In this document: in pieces, positions 27,417 to 38,396 of the stretch
Layout: every line of letters starts with the position of its first letter
Numbering within the stretch: the stretch's first letter is position 1
Source: an uncultured Methylophilaceae bacterium
GTDB lineage: Bacteria > Pseudomonadota > Gammaproteobacteria > Burkholderiales > Methylophilaceae
Reading direction: 5' to 3'
Length of the DNA stretch: 64,000 nucleotides
Assembly (NCBI GenBank): GCA_903834185.1
Contig: CAILHX010000028.1
Span: 1-64,000, forward strand
Notes under the pieces: generated by a model
Database searches by the model: none
Told to the model about the DNA's origin: nothing
Seen by the model: only the letters and a program-made list of their open reading frames with translations
Translations under genes and position numbers: made by a program

Positions 27417-30329
27417 TCAAAATCCGATTAACTTATTCAGCTTGCTTTTGACTTTGTCTTGCGGAGTCTTTGCCGGTGCGGACGATGCCGGAGGCGATGC
27501 GTTATCAGGTGGTGGTGCCGCTTTATCCTTGCCCAGCAAACTGCCTAGAGCGCCAGCCTTATCACCGCCAATAAGACTTTGTAGCGCGGCACCTTTGCTG
27601 CCGCCCACTTTATCAAGCAAACCTTTCTTGGCGATCTCGGTACCAATGGCCGAGAAATCCAGACCGTATTTGGGAGCGCTGAAACTGCCTGTAAGTTTGA
27701 TGGGAAACGTCAAACCACTTAATTTATCCAGGTCATTGCCGCCCTGGCCTTTCAGCGAAGCAACCACGGTGGGCTTGGCAACATAGTTCAAGGTTTCGTT
27801 GCCGATATCAATGTCGCCGCTACCTGTGATCCTGAGTATCGGCGCTTTGATGCTGAGATCATCGTTGTGCGCCACGCCATTTTTGATATTGAAAGTCGCC
27901 GACATTTCGCTGAAATCGGTCTTCTGTTTTTGATCTGAAGCTACGCTATTGCCATTGAAGTTGAATTTGCTTTTGATGCTGCGTATGGTGCCCGCGATAT
28001 CTATGCCCTTGATCGCACCATCAACCAAATTGAGCGCAGCTGTGCCATTCAGCGCTTTTTTCAGTGCGCTGACAGTGCTACCCTGTGTGGAAACATTCAC
28101 GCTCACCGTTCCTTTGCCCTCCAGCATATTGTTATTGATGGCATCCACCATCAACGGCCCCACCGCAACACATTTCATTTCCTGTTTGAGGGTGATGGCA
28201 GGAACAGTGCGCGCATCCACATTCAGCGACCCGTTCATGCTGCCCTGATATAGATCAGCCGAAAACGGCGCGAGTGCCACTACACCACCATCCGCCTTCA
28301 TTCCCAGCTTGACATTGCTAGTCTTGATGTTGGCGACCTTTAGTGAGCCGAAACGCGCTTCACCACTGGCACTCAATGCTTTCAGCGCACTCAGATCTAT
28401 GGGCGCATCGACTGTCGGCTTGGCGGCTGGCGCACTTTTTGTGATGTAGCGGTCAGCATCCAGTTTATCTACGTCAATGTCAAAGCTGAATTGTGGGCTT
28501 TGAAATCGGGTGATGCCAAGCACCGCCTTGACCTGGCTATCGTCTATCCTGGCGGTGAAAGGATTTACGGTAAGCTTTTCGCCATCACCCTTTAAATCAA
28601 TCCGGATGTTGGAGCTTTGCACCTTGCCGTATTTCAGGCTGCCGATGCGCACGCTGCCGGCCGCATTCAACGCTTTAAGCGCGGTCAGATCGAGTGGCTT
28701 GGGAGTTGCTTTCGGATCGCTGGGCGGGATGTAACGGTCAGCATCTATCTTATCTATGTCCAGATCGAAGGTATATAAGGGCTTTTCAAAATGACTGATG
28801 CCGACACTGCCTTTGATCTGGCTATCATCGAATTTGGCTGACAGCGGGTTGACTGCTAGCGTTTGCCCATCGGCTTTGACCGCCAGCACCAGATTGGCGA
28901 TGTGATATTTATCGTAAGCGATACTGCCTACATTAAGCTTGCCTTCAGCCAATACATTCTTCAACCCGGACAGATCTGCCTGTTTATCCGCGGCAGGTTT
29001 GGCAGCGGCTTCCTTTTGCTTGCCAAGTATCTTGTTCAAATCCAGCTGGTCAGCAGTGATGTCGAATTTGACGTTGGGCTTGGAGAAACTCGCCACAGCG
29101 ATATTCCCGTTCAGCTTGCTGCCATCTACGTCGGCACCCATAGCCACTGTTGCCTGCTCCTGCTTAAGATCGGCATGTGCGTTGACATTAAAGTCTGCCT
29201 TCATCGTGCCATTGGGCAAAGCCGGATCCTTCACATCTATTTCGCCTGCCAGCTTGGGCAGATCAAACACCAAGCCATCCAGATTACCGCTGAAAGGGGA
29301 TGAGAATTTGCCTGACAATGTGCGTTCGCCTTGCTTGCCGGAAAGCTCGCCGTTAATGCCTGAACTTTGGAAGGCTTTAGGTGAGCCTTTCAGATCAGCG
29401 ATGGTGAGCTTGGCATTGAAAGTGTCTGCACCTGCGGTCTGGGTCAGATTGAGGTGTGCTTCCTTGCCGCTGACTTCATTATTTTTGGCTACCAAACTTG
29501 GCGCATCGACATCAATGGTCAGCGCTTTGCCTTGCATGTTGGCTTTGGCAGAGAGTTTCAAGCCATTCACTTCAAATTCGCTGCTTGCTGGTTTTGCCTC
29601 CACATTCCCGGCCAGCTTGAGATCAAGCGCCTGCAGTGTCGCAACATCCCCTTGCAACGTTACATCCAGCCCTTTGGCACTGAATAGCTTGTGTTCGCTA
29701 TCGGCCAGCAAGGTGCCCTTGAATTGCATCTTGGCTGCGATCTTCGGATTGTCGCCCTGCAACGCGAATTGGGTTTCCAGATCAATAGGTTCGTTTGGTG
29801 CCACATGTCCGGTCTTCAGCTTCATATCGCTGACGTCAAAGTGATGGCCGCCCATCTCGTCATTCATGCTGATGCTGGAATTGGTGACCAATACACCATC
29901 TATATCGAACTTGATCGCTGGCGATTCTTCCTTGCTCAATAGATCATCAAAGTTGGTAGTGCCATCCTTGAAACGGGTGATATTGGCGTGCACGCCGTCT
30001 ATGCGCACCGTATCCACCACCAGTTGTTTGCTCAACAGCGGTATCACGGCCAGAAATACCTTGGCACTCTGTATCGACACAAACTCCTTGTCGCCGTTAT
30101 GCTCGGACAAGGACACTTTGCCCAGATCAGCACCCAGCTTGGGCCAGAATGCCAGCTTGATATCTCCTTCGATATTCAGCGTACGTTGCTTCTTGTCCTT
30201 GACCAGTTTCACGATCAACGGTTTGTAATCGTTGGGATTGAAAGTCGCAGCAATCACGGCGACAGCCACCAGCAGCAGAGCGATCAAACCGCCAACGCCG
30301 ATAAGGGAATATTTCAGGTATTTGTTCAT
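27417..30329 (-). CDS. AsmA family protein with repeated middle domain
   Basis: A 970-aa inner-membrane-anchored periplasmic protein. One N-terminal helix (LIGVGGLIALLLVAVAVIAATF) precedes an AsmA N-terminal domain (FNPNDYKPLIVKLV, DIKLAFWPKLGADLGKVSLSE). The middle carries three tandem units of about 97 aa marked by DxDxLDADRYI-like steps and ALKALNAAGS/ALKALSASGE. The C-terminal AsmA domain includes VDGAIKGIDI and IKLTGSFSAPKYG. AsmA-like proteins are linked to lipid movement to the outer membrane. The ATG at 30344 is less likely than 30329, which has GGAGG at 8-nt spacing. It is divergent from rdgB. Confidence 0.85.
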   Translation of the reverse strand: MNKYLKYSLIGVGGLIALLLVAVAVIAATFNPNDYKPLIVKLVKDKKQRTLNIEGDIKLAFWPKLGADLGKVSLSEHNGDKEFVSIQSAKVFLAVIPLLSKQLVVDTVRIDGVHANITRFKDGTTNFDDLLSKEESPAIKFDIDGVLVTNSSISMNDEMGGHHFDVSDMKLKTGHVAPNEPIDLETQFALQGDNPKIAAKMQFKGTLLADSEHKLFSAKGLDVTLQGDVATLQALDLKLAGNVEAKPASSEFEVNGLKLSAKANMQGKALTIDVDAPSLVAKNNEVSGKEAHLNLTQTAGADTFNAKLTIADLKGSPKAFQSSGINGELSGKQGERTLSGKFSSPFSGNLDGLVFDLPKLAGEIDVKDPALPNGTMKADFNVNAHADLKQEQATVAMGADVDGSKLNGNIAVASFSKPNVKFDITADQLDLNKILGKQKEAAAKPAADKQADLSGLKNVLAEGKLNVGSIAYDKYHIANLVLAVKADGQTLAVNPLSAKFDDSQIKGSVGISHFEKPLYTFDLDIDKIDADRYIPPSDPKATPKPLDLTALKALNAAGSVRIGSLKYGKVQSSNIRIDLKGDGEKLTVNPFTARIDDSQVKAVLGITRFQSPQFSFDIDVDKLDADRYITKSAPAAKPTVDAPIDLSALKALSASGEARFGSLKVANIKTSNVKLGMKADGGVVALAPFSADLYQGSMNGSLNVDARTVPAITLKQEMKCVAVGPLMVDAINNNMLEGKGTVSVNVSTQGSTVSALKKALNGTAALNLVDGAIKGIDIAGTIRSIKSKFNFNGNSVASDQKQKTDFSEMSATFNIKNGVAHNDDLSIKAPILRITGSGDIDIGNETLNYVAKPTVVASLKGQGGNDLDKLSGLTFPIKLTGSFSAPKYGLDFSAIGTEIAKKGLLDKVGGSKGAALQSLIGGDKAGALGSLLGKDKAAPPPDNASPPASSAPAKTPQDKVKSKLNKLIGF

Positions 30330-30411
30330 GAGCAAGGCCTCCATACAACGATTTACTTATTGCTGCGATTATACCTATTGCGGGTAAAATCCAGCCCATG
30401 GAATTCAATCT

Positions 30412-31005
30412 ATGCAGATAAGCAAACTCGTCATCGCAACCGGCAATGCGGGTAAATTAAAAGAAATCAGATTGCTGCTGACACCCCTGCAAATCGAGGT
30501 GCTGTCGCAATCCGATTTCAATGTGCCGGAGGCTGCGGAACCGCACTGTACCTTTGTCGAAAATGCCCTGGCCAAGGCCAGACATGCCAGCCAGCTGACC
30601 GGCTTGCCTGCGTTGGCAGATGATTCCGGCATCTGCGTTGATGTATTGGGCGGCGCTCCCGGAGTGATCTCGGCACATTACGCCGGTGAGCCGCGCTCGG
30701 ATGAACGCAATAACACACACCTGCTGGATGCCCTGAAAAACCAATCGAACCGCAAAGCACACTACCATTGCGTAATGGTGCTGGTACGCCACCCCAACGA
30801 CCCGCAACCCGTGATCGCCGAAGGCAGCTGGTTTGGTGAGATACTCACTGCACCGCGCGGCGATGGCGGCTTTGGTTACGACCCCCTGTTTCTGGATACG
30901 CAAATCGGTAAAACCGGTGCGGAACTGGCGCTGGAAACCAAGAACCGCATCAGTCATCGTGGCTTGGCGCTGGCGGCGCTGATAGAGAAAATAAAATCCC
31001 TATGA
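30412..31005 (+). CDS. rdgB: Non-canonical purine NTP pyrophosphatase
   Basis: A 197-aa HAM1/RdgB family enzyme that removes dITP, XTP and similar nucleotides. ATGNAGKLKEIRLLL at the start (nucleotide loop), ALADDSGICVDVLGGAPGV (metal-binding acids) and GDGGFGYDPLFL are diagnostic, as is the terminal ISHRGLALAAL. Its stop overlaps the hemW start by 4 nt, the usual rdgB-hemW coupling. The 82-bp gap to the divergent asmA gene must hold both promoters. Confidence 0.96.
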   Translation: MQISKLVIATGNAGKLKEIRLLLTPLQIEVLSQSDFNVPEAAEPHCTFVENALAKARHASQLTGLPALADDSGICVDVLGGAPGVISAHYAGEPRSDERNNTHLLDALKNQSNRKAHYHCVMVLVRHPNDPQPVIAEGSWFGEILTAPRGDGGFGYDPLFLDTQIGKTGAELALETKNRISHRGLALAALIEKIKSL

Positions 31006-32153
31006 TGCAAATGACGGCACCGCCGCCGTTGGCGCTCTATATTCATATCCCGTGGTGCGTGCGTAAATGTCCTTACTGCGATTTCAACTCGCATGAATCG
31101 CGCGTCGAGATTCCACAGCAGGCATACAGCGATGCCCTGATCCGCGATCTTGAACAGGCGCTGCCTTTAGTCTGGGGGCGGCGTATCTCCTCGATATTCT
31201 TTGGCGGCGGCACCCCCAGTTTATTCTCTGCCGAGAGCATAGATCAGCTGTTGTCAGGGGTACGTGCATTGCTGCCCATCAACAGCAATGCCGAGATCAC
31301 GCTGGAGGCCAACCCCGGCACGGTCGAATCAGCACGCTTCAAAGGGTTCAAGGATGCAGGGGTTAACCGCATCTCTTTAGGCATACAGAGTTTCAATGAT
31401 GCTCACCTGAAAGCGCTAGGCCGCATTCACGACAGCGCAGAAGCCAGAAAAGCCGCCGACATTGCGCTGAATATTTTCGATAATGTGAATCTGGATCTGA
31501 TGTATGCATTGCCCGGTCAAAGCATGGAACAGGCATTGCACGACATCGCCAGTGCCGTGTCATTCGCGCCGCAACACATTTCGGCTTATCACCTCACCAT
31601 AGAACCCAACACTGCTTTTCACCACAAACCGCCGGTACTACCGGACGACGACACCAGCAGTACCATGCAGGAAGCAATTGAAACCGAGCTGGCAGCAGCG
31701 GGCTATGAACACTATGAGACTTCTGCGTTTGCACAAAAAAACCGCCAGTGTCGCCATAACCTGAATTACTGGCAATTCGGCGATTATCTGGGCATAGGCG
31801 CCGGCGCACATACCAAGATCTCTCATCACGACAAAATCTTCCGTCAGGCGCGGCTGAAGCACCCGGCAAGCTACATGCAGGCCACGGAAAGAGGCGTGCA
31901 CATAGAAAGCGAGCACACACTGACGCGGCAGGATCTGGGGTTTGAATTCATGATGAATACGCTACGGTTGATCGACGGCTTCCCTGTAGCTCTTTTTCAG
32001 GAAAGAACCGGATACCCCATCAGCTTGGTCAATAAAGGGCTGGAACAGGCTCAGGCCAAAAAACTGATCCAGCGCGATCATTTGCATATCGCGCCTACGC
32101 TATTGGGACAGCGTTTTTTGAACGAGCTGCTACAGCTATTTCTGCCGAGCTAG
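31002..32153 (+). CDS. hemW: HemW-type radical SAM protein (heme chaperone)
   Basis: A 383-aa radical SAM protein. The iron-sulfur motif CVRKCPYC (Cys19, Cys23, Cys26) is followed by Phe as in HemW, unlike true HemN, which has an extra cysteine. [40 protein letters not shown] and [10 protein letters not shown] are family segments. HemW is thought to insert heme into respiratory proteins; older annotation calls it coproporphyrinogen oxidase-like. It overlaps argH convergently by 4 nt. Confidence 0.93.
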   Translation: MMQMTAPPPLALYIHIPWCVRKCPYCDFNSHESRVEIPQQAYSDALIRDLEQALPLVWGRRISSIFFGGGTPSLFSAESIDQLLSGVRALLPINSNAEITLEANPGTVESARFKGFKDAGVNRISLGIQSFNDAHLKALGRIHDSAEARKAADIALNIFDNVNLDLMYALPGQSMEQALHDIASAVSFAPQHISAYHLTIEPNTAFHHKPPVLPDDDTSSTMQEAIETELAAAGYEHYETSAFAQKNRQCRHNLNYWQFGDYLGIGAGAHTKISHHDKIFRQARLKHPASYMQATERGVHIESEHTLTRQDLGFEFMMNTLRLIDGFPVALFQERTGYPISLVNKGLEQAQAKKLIQRDHLHIAPTLLGQRFLNELLQLFLPS

Positions 32154-33529
32154 GAGAGAGTTTTTCTCGCCTTGGCGATGGCTTTCTTTACCTGCTCAGG
32201 TGCGGTTCCGCCAATATGCTTGCGTGAGGCGAGCGAACCTTCCACCGTCAATACGTTGTGCACATCATCCGTCACCAGAGCAGAGAATTTCTGCAACTCC
32301 GCCAGCGATAAGTCTTCCAGGCCGCAGCCTTTAATTTCGGCATGACGCACCGCCAGCGCCACAGCTTCGTGCGCATCGCGGAACGGCAAGCCTTTTTTCA
32401 CCAGATAGTCAGCCAGGTCGGTCGCTGTGGCATAACCTTCAAGCACTGCACGGCGCATCGCGTCATTGTTCACCGTGATGCCGCGCAACATGTCGGCATA
32501 GATAGTCAGGGTATCCATCAAGGTATCCACGGTGTCGAACAGCGGCTCCTTGTCTTCCTGATTATCCTTGTTGTAGGCCAGCGGCTGGCCTTTCATCAGG
32601 GTCAGCAACGCGACCAGATGACCGTTGACACGACCAGTCTTGCCGCGCACCAGCTCCGGCACATCCGGGTTCTTTTTCTGCGGCATGATGGACGAACCGG
32701 TGCAGTAACGGTCTGCGATGTCTATAAAACCGAATCTCGGACTCATCCATAAAATCAATTCTTCGGAAAAACGCGATAGATGGGTCATCACCAGCGCAGC
32801 GGCAGCAGTGAATTCAATGGCGAAATCACGATCAGACACTGCATCCAGCGAGTTTTCGCACACGCCGTCAAACCCCAGTTCTTTCGCTACCATTTCCCTG
32901 TTCACGGGATAGCCGCTCCCTGCCAGCGCAGCAGCGCCCAGCGGCAGCATATTGATACGCTTGCGGCAGTCCGTCATGCGGCCTGCATCACGCTTGAGCA
33001 TCTCGAAATACGCCATCAGGTGATGGCCGAAAGTGATCGGTTGCGCCACTTGCAAATGGGTAAAACCGGGCATCACGGTATCGGCATGCTGTTCAGCAAG
33101 ATCAAGGATGGAAAGTTGCAACTTGTGAATAAGAACAACGACCTCATCCACAGCCGCGCGCAGCCAAAGTCGAATATCCGTCGCCACCTGGTCGTTGCGC
33201 GAGCGCGCTGTGTGCAAACGCTTACCGGCATCGCCCACCTTGTCCGTGAGACGCTTTTCGATATTGAGATGCACATCTTCCAGATCCAGCAACCATTCAA
33301 ATTTTCCGGAGCGGATCTCTTGCAGGATTTCCGCCATGCCGCGCTGGATTGCGGCAAGGTCGTCCTTGCCTATGATGTTTTGTGCTGCCAGCATGTTGGC
33401 ATGTCCCAGCGATCCCTGGATGTCGAATTCGGCCAGACGTTGATCGAAACTCACCGACGCGGTGTAGCGCTTCACCAACGCATCCACAGGCTCGGAGAAA
33501 CGGCCGGACCACACTTTAGAGGTGCTCAT
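32150..33529 (-). CDS. argH: Argininosuccinate lyase
   Basis: A 459-aa fumarase/aspartase-superfamily enzyme, splitting argininosuccinate to arginine and fumarate. [22 protein letters not shown] at the N-terminus, [32 protein letters not shown] and the flexible signature loop [15 protein letters not shown] with its catalytic serine are present. It is divergent from hemC with 124 bp between, an arrangement common in betaproteobacteria. Confidence 0.97.
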   Translation of the reverse strand: MSTSKVWSGRFSEPVDALVKRYTASVSFDQRLAEFDIQGSLGHANMLAAQNIIGKDDLAAIQRGMAEILQEIRSGKFEWLLDLEDVHLNIEKRLTDKVGDAGKRLHTARSRNDQVATDIRLWLRAAVDEVVVLIHKLQLSILDLAEQHADTVMPGFTHLQVAQPITFGHHLMAYFEMLKRDAGRMTDCRKRINMLPLGAAALAGSGYPVNREMVAKELGFDGVCENSLDAVSDRDFAIEFTAAAALVMTHLSRFSEELILWMSPRFGFIDIADRYCTGSSIMPQKKNPDVPELVRGKTGRVNGHLVALLTLMKGQPLAYNKDNQEDKEPLFDTVDTLMDTLTIYADMLRGITVNNDAMRRAVLEGYATATDLADYLVKKGLPFRDAHEAVALAVRHAEIKGCGLEDLSLAELQKFSALVTDDVHNVLTVEGSLASRKHIGGTAPEQVKKAIAKARKTLS

Positions 33530-33653
33530 ATAGCAGAGTTAATATTAGTAGTATTTATAATGGTTTTTTGCATGATTTCTTTCAAGTTGTGCAAAGTATA
33601 AAGCAAAATCCTGTAAAACCTTAGCAACCACGCCCCATGCTAGAATTGCGCAC

Positions 33654-34586
33654 ATGCTGACTCCCCCAAAAAAAATAGTCATCGCCTCCCGCGAAAGTGC
33701 TCTGGCGATGTGGCAGGCAAGACATATCCAGGCCAGATTACAAACCCTTTACCCAAACATGCAGGTGGAGATTCTGGGTATGACCACCACCGGCGACCAG
33801 ATTCTGGATTCGCCTCTGGCACGCATAGGCGGCAAGGGATTGTTTGTGAAAGAACTGGAACAGGCGCTGCAAGATGGTCGCGCCGACCTCGCCGTTCACT
33901 CAATGAAAGACGTACCGATGAATTTGCCTGACGGCTTTTTATTGGCGGCCACCAGTGAACGCGAAGATCCACGCGATGCGTTCGTGTCTAATCACTATCA
34001 GACCCTGGAACAGTTGCCGGCTGGCAGCATCGTCGGCACTTCCAGCCTGCGCCGCCAAAGCCAGTTGATGGCGCGGCGTCCCGACCTGAAAATAGAATCC
34101 CTGCGCGGCAATCTGCAAACGCGCCTGCGCAAGCTCGACGAGAATCACTATGCCGCCATCATCCTTGCCGCTGCAGGCTTGATACGCCTGGGACTGGAAT
34201 CGCGCATCGCCGGGTTGATAGACCCAACACTCAGCATTCCTGCCGTAGGGCAAGGTGCGTTGGCGATCGAGATCAAGGCTGGACGCGACGACATCGCCGC
34301 CTTGCTTGCACCGCTGAATCACCCTGAAACTGAGGCCTGTGTGAGAGCTGAGCGGGCCATGAGCCGCACGCTGTCCGGCAGTTGTACTGTACCGTTAGGG
34401 GCGTTTGCCACCATTACCCACGATACAATTTCCATGACCGGTTTCGTCGCCAGCGTGGATGGGAAACGTATGGTAAAGGCAGAAGTACAAGGTGATCCAA
34501 AGCAGGCGGATAGCCTGGGTAAGCATCTGGCCGAGAAGTTGGTCTATCAAGGCGCGGACAAGATTCTGGCTGAACTGGAACATTAA
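33654..34586 (+). CDS. hemC: Porphobilinogen deaminase
   Basis: A 310-aa enzyme that builds hydroxymethylbilane from four porphobilinogens. [16 protein letters not shown], the Asp loop [32 protein letters not shown] and the cofactor-carrying Cys244 in [11 protein letters not shown] are all there. There is no Shine-Dalgarno; TAGAAT at 33641-33646 lies so close to the ATG that a leaderless or near-leaderless transcript is possible. hemD, the usual next gene, is absent; an AmpG-like permease follows with a 1-nt overlap. Confidence 0.96.
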   Translation: MLTPPKKIVIASRESALAMWQARHIQARLQTLYPNMQVEILGMTTTGDQILDSPLARIGGKGLFVKELEQALQDGRADLAVHSMKDVPMNLPDGFLLAATSEREDPRDAFVSNHYQTLEQLPAGSIVGTSSLRRQSQLMARRPDLKIESLRGNLQTRLRKLDENHYAAIILAAAGLIRLGLESRIAGLIDPTLSIPAVGQGALAIEIKAGRDDIAALLAPLNHPETEACVRAERAMSRTLSGSCTVPLGAFATITHDTISMTGFVASVDGKRMVKAEVQGDPKQADSLGKHLAEKLVYQGADKILAELEH

Positions 34587-35866
34587 TGAATAAGCCCTGC
34601 TGGCAGCAAAATCTGCTCAACCGCCGTATGCTGATATGTATCTTTACCGGCTTCAGCTCCGGTCTGCCGCTCTACATTCTCATCAGCCTGCTACCCGCAT
34701 GGCTGCGCTCCGAAGGCGTTAACCTGAAAGCCATAGGCTTATTCTCGCTGATAGGTTTGCCGTTCACATGGAAGTTTCTGTGGGCGCCGTTGTTTGACCG
34801 TTACATCCCGCCGTTAGGACGTCGACGCGGCTGGCTTCTGCTGACTCAGGTCGCATTGCTGGCGAGTATCCCTTTGTTCGGCTTGCTTCATCCCACGCTG
34901 GATTTAAGGGCGATTGCCTTTTTGGCAGTAGTCGTCGCATTTTTTTCGGCTTCGCAAGATATCGTGCTGGATGCCTACCGGCGCGAACTGTTGCCTGACA
35001 TAGAGCTTGGCCTGGGTAATGCGGTACACGTCAACGCCTATAAGATCGCCGGATTGATACCGGGCTCACTATCCCTGATTCTGGCTGACCATTTACCGTG
35101 GAGTGAGGTGTTCCTAGTGACTGCATTGTTTATGCTGCCCGGGCTCGCCATGACGCTGTTGGTAACTGAACCGCAACTCAAGCCGGGCGCGCCGAGAACC
35201 TTGCGGCAAGCGGTGGTAGAACCATTCCATGAATTCATATCGCGTCACGGACTGAATAGCGCCTTGCTGGTGCTGGCGTTCATTTTTTTCTACAAACTGG
35301 GCGACAGCATGGCCACTGCGCTGGCGACCCCGTTTTATCTGGATATAGGTTTCAGTAAAACCGAGATAGGGTTGATCGCCAAAAACGCCGGACTTTGGCC
35401 TAGCGTGATCGGCGGCTTGCTGGGTGGTATCTGGATGGTGAAATTAGGCATTAACCGTGCGTTATGGCTGTTTGGAGCGATGCAGATGATCGCGGTACTG
35501 GGCTTTGCCTGGCTGGCCAGCGTGGGGCATAGCCTGTTCTGGCTGGCAGCCGTGATCGGACTGGAGGCGTTTGGTGTTGGCCTGGGTACTACCGCTTTTG
35601 TCGCTTTCATCGCCCGTACTACGCATCCACTCTATACCGCCACGCAATTCGCCTTGTTCACCAGTCTGGCCGCAGTGCCTCGCACTTTTGCCAACGCAGC
35701 CACCGGCTATCTGGTGGAATCCATGGGATGGGTAAAGTTCTTCCTGCTGTGCTTCATCCTCGCCATTCCCGGAATGCTGTTATTGATCAAGATCGCTCCC
35801 TGGGATGCGTCAGGAGAGGAAGCGCAAAAAAAAACATGTAAGGTCAGTGAGCTGAAAACCGACTAA
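34586..35866 (+). CDS. ampG: AmpG-like MFS permease
   Basis: A 426-aa major-facilitator protein with about 12 hydrophobic helices. The N-terminus (GFSSGLPLYILISLLPAWLRSEGVNLKAIGLFSLIGLPFTWKF is the region around residues 18-60), FFSASQDIVLDAYRRE and DSMATALATPFYLDIGFSKTEIG are AmpG hallmarks. AmpG imports anhydro-muropeptides for wall recycling, which would feed the Mpl pathway encoded at 3.4-4.8 kb. The short form lacks the extra C-terminal helices of E. coli AmpG, as in many betaproteobacteria. The start overlaps the hemC stop. Confidence 0.85.
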   Translation: MNKPCWQQNLLNRRMLICIFTGFSSGLPLYILISLLPAWLRSEGVNLKAIGLFSLIGLPFTWKFLWAPLFDRYIPPLGRRRGWLLLTQVALLASIPLFGLLHPTLDLRAIAFLAVVVAFFSASQDIVLDAYRRELLPDIELGLGNAVHVNAYKIAGLIPGSLSLILADHLPWSEVFLVTALFMLPGLAMTLLVTEPQLKPGAPRTLRQAVVEPFHEFISRHGLNSALLVLAFIFFYKLGDSMATALATPFYLDIGFSKTEIGLIAKNAGLWPSVIGGLLGGIWMVKLGINRALWLFGAMQMIAVLGFAWLASVGHSLFWLAAVIGLEAFGVGLGTTAFVAFIARTTHPLYTATQFALFTSLAAVPRTFANAATGYLVESMGWVKFFLLCFILAIPGMLLLIKIAPWDASGEEAQKKTCKVSELKTD

Positions 35867-35894
35867 TTCGTATCTCGGTAAACGGAGTTTTCAA

Positions 35895-36659
35895 ATGTCA
35901 TTTTCTGTTCTGCGCTGGAGCTGCTTTCTGGCAGCATTGTTCTCGACTTCCGTCATTGCTGCTGAATGCTCTATACAAAGCGGCGCACAACGGGTCGCCC
36001 TGCTGGAGCTTTATACTTCGGAAGGCTGCAGCAGTTGCCCACCGACCGACAAATGGGTGAGTAGCCTGGAAAAACACGGTTATACCTCGGATAAAGTCAT
36101 TCCCATCGCTTTGCATGTGGATTACTGGGATTACATCGGCTGGAAAGACCGTTTTGCCGATCCCGCCTTTACCGCCCGCCAACATGCGCAGGCTACCCTC
36201 GACCGTTCCAGCTTCGTCTATACGCCTCAAGTCGTTCTCAACGGTAAGGACTATCGCGGTTATGGCAGCGGTTCGAGATTTTCCGATGATGTGAGCGAAA
36301 TCAATCATAGTCAGGCACGCGCTAATATTGCCTTGACAGTCAGCCACGACAGCGCCGAGTACTCGCTGAAAGTGAATGCTCACGGTCCGGCCAAATCGGT
36401 GCTGTATCTGGCACTGGTGGAAAACGGCCTGTCCAGCGAGGTAAAAGCGGGAGAGAACAGCGGCAGCAAGCTCTATCACGACCATGTGGTGCGCGCCTGG
36501 CTAGGGCCGTTCAATGTAGAAACATCCGGGCTGGAATTGCAACGCAGCGTGGCAATCAAACCTGAATGGAAGATAGCCAATCTGCGTGCCGTGGCATTTG
36601 TGCAAGAAGCAAATGGAGAGATTTCGCAGGCAGTTGCAACCCCAGCTTGCTCGGGATAA
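35895..36659 (+). CDS. DUF1223 thioredoxin-like secreted protein
   Basis: A 254-aa protein with a signal peptide (about 1-22, ending VIAAECS) and a thioredoxin-like domain: VALLELYTSEGCSSCPPTDKW contains a CxxC motif, followed by ALHVDYWDYIGWKDRFADP and YTPQVVLNGKDYRGY, all typical of DUF1223. It is likely periplasmic; its function is unknown. It lies 28 bp after the AmpG-like gene and could be in the same transcript. Confidence 0.88.
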   Translation: MSFSVLRWSCFLAALFSTSVIAAECSIQSGAQRVALLELYTSEGCSSCPPTDKWVSSLEKHGYTSDKVIPIALHVDYWDYIGWKDRFADPAFTARQHAQATLDRSSFVYTPQVVLNGKDYRGYGSGSRFSDDVSEINHSQARANIALTVSHDSAEYSLKVNAHGPAKSVLYLALVENGLSSEVKAGENSGSKLYHDHVVRAWLGPFNVETSGLELQRSVAIKPEWKIANLRAVAFVQEANGEISQAVATPACSG

Positions 36660-36696
36660 CCCGGTCAATCAGACTCTGCGTTTCAAGGCATAATGT

Positions 36697-38295
36697 TCAA
36701 GCCATTGGTTTTAAATCAAACGCCACGCAAATTCGCTCTTCATTGGAATTGAACGGGATAGTGCGATGAAACAGCGATGATGGAAACAGCACGATATCGC
36801 CCACCTGAACTAATGCAATACGTGAAGGAAAGTTGTCGTGCTGACGTGGATAGTCGTCGCCGTCCATCTCGTAAACAAAGGCGCCATCAGTCTCATGCGT
36901 TTTCTCCTGTGGCAGTTTGAGATAGACGCATCCGCTGATCCAGCCGTCTTCATGGATGTGCGAAGTCAGATGCCCGCCTTTGTTCATTTTCAAATACCAG
37001 GAACTGCTGAACTCGATCTGCGTGGGGAATGATCTGATCAGCTCAGCATCGGAATCTGCATAACGCGCCTTGTACTCATTGATCTTGTCTTTAATCAGTG
37101 CGGCCAGTGTTTGAAATGACTGTTCCGGCCGTTTCAGCAGGTTGCCGGCAGACTGGATGCCGTAATACAAACGTCCCTGCTTGCGCTCGGCTACTGCAGT
37201 GTGCGTGATATCCTGCAACAAGTCCTTGAGCAACTGGCTATCGGGTTCCGCCAGTTCCTTGATAGTGGTGTGATAGGCGAACTCCATGGGAGTCTTGCAA
37301 AAATTATATTCATTCTCCACGCCGAAATTGCTGGCGTAATGAGTGGAAAGCATAGACAGCAATGTGGACTTCTTTCCGCTTCTCACCATCACACCCAACT
37401 TTTCCTTGAACTCGTCGTATTTCTGAGTGCGATAAATGCAATCCAGCGCTCTTTCTTCCCAATCCTGGAATCTGGACCGTTCGAAATAAGGTCTGGCTTG
37501 CTCGAACTTTTTCGCCAGATACAGAAATTCCGCCATGTTGTAATTGGCTCCCGGATGATCGGGCTGGATGCTGATGGCAGTCTGATAGCTCTTGATGGCG
37601 TCATCCATATTGCCCTGATCGCGGAATATCTCACCCAGATTATTATGCGCATCGGCGTAATCCGGCTTCATTGCCAAGGCTTTCAGGTAGTTTTGCCCGG
37701 CTTCTGCATGCTTGCCCTGATCGCGCAGCGCGGTCCCCAGGTTGAAGTAGCCGATAGGGTCGGGATAGATTGCCAAACCTTTGAGATAGCTCGCAACTGC
37801 TTCTTCCAGCATGCCTTGTTTTTGCAGCACCACGCCCAGATTGCCGTAAGCCTCATAAAAACCCGGCTCGATGGCAATCGCCTTGCGATAGCTGGTGGCA
37901 GCCTCTTGCAATTGCCCTCCCTCCTGCAACGCGATGCCAAGATTGAAGCTAGCCACGGCGAGGCCAGGTTTCAGAGATAACGCTTTGCGGTAACAAACAA
38001 TGGCCTCATCGCGCTTACCCAGATTCCCCAACACCACGCCCAGATTGAAATGGATCTCGGCGATGCCGGGATCTATGGCCAACGCATTGCGGTAACTAGT
38101 GGCAGCAGCGTCGAATTTACGCTGGCCTTCCAGCGCTACGCCCAATACATTGTGCAAAATTAATGCGTTGGGATAGTTCTGCAGAAGTTTTTTAGCGGTA
38201 ATTTCAGCCTGCGGTAACTGCCCGGCGTTAAGCAGGTTGAGTAAGGGTTGAACTTCTCCCTGACTGGGCTGGCGATTATGCGTTTGCGGCTTCAT
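36697..38295 (-). CDS. TPR protein with C-terminal 2OG-Fe(II) oxygenase-like domain (copy 1)
   Basis: A 532-aa protein without signal peptide. Residues about 15-290 are roughly eight tetratricopeptide repeats (for example EIHFNLGVVLGNLGKRDEAI, YGNLGVVLQKQGMLEEAV). The last 110 residues look like a putative 2-oxoglutarate-iron oxygenase: WYLKMNKGGHLTSHIHEDGW with His/Asp candidates, GDIVLFPSSLFHRTIPF with the distal His, and a downstream Arg. A protein or peptide hydroxylase role is possible but unproven. It shares most of its length with the next gene upstream, 101 bp away, so they are tandem duplicates. Confidence 0.75.
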   Translation of the reverse strand: MKPQTHNRQPSQGEVQPLLNLLNAGQLPQAEITAKKLLQNYPNALILHNVLGVALEGQRKFDAAATSYRNALAIDPGIAEIHFNLGVVLGNLGKRDEAIVCYRKALSLKPGLAVASFNLGIALQEGGQLQEAATSYRKAIAIEPGFYEAYGNLGVVLQKQGMLEEAVASYLKGLAIYPDPIGYFNLGTALRDQGKHAEAGQNYLKALAMKPDYADAHNNLGEIFRDQGNMDDAIKSYQTAISIQPDHPGANYNMAEFLYLAKKFEQARPYFERSRFQDWEERALDCIYRTQKYDEFKEKLGVMVRSGKKSTLLSMLSTHYASNFGVENEYNFCKTPMEFAYHTTIKELAEPDSQLLKDLLQDITHTAVAERKQGRLYYGIQSAGNLLKRPEQSFQTLAALIKDKINEYKARYADSDAELIRSFPTQIEFSSSWYLKMNKGGHLTSHIHEDGWISGCVYLKLPQEKTHETDGAFVYEMDGDDYPRQHDNFPSRIALVQVGDIVLFPSSLFHRTIPFNSNEERICVAFDLKPMA

Positions 38296-38396
38296 ATGGC
38301 CGTCATTTTATCGCAATACGACAGATGCGGCGTATCGTCTGCCAGCAGCAAAAACTGGTGATGCTGAATCTCTGGTAGATAGTTCGGTAATCAGGG

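Noticed and set aside
28939-29844. Plus-strand frame of 301 codons opposite the AsmA gene
   Set aside because: Ser/Leu/Pro-rich shadow of the AsmA repeats with no start signal or recognisable domain.
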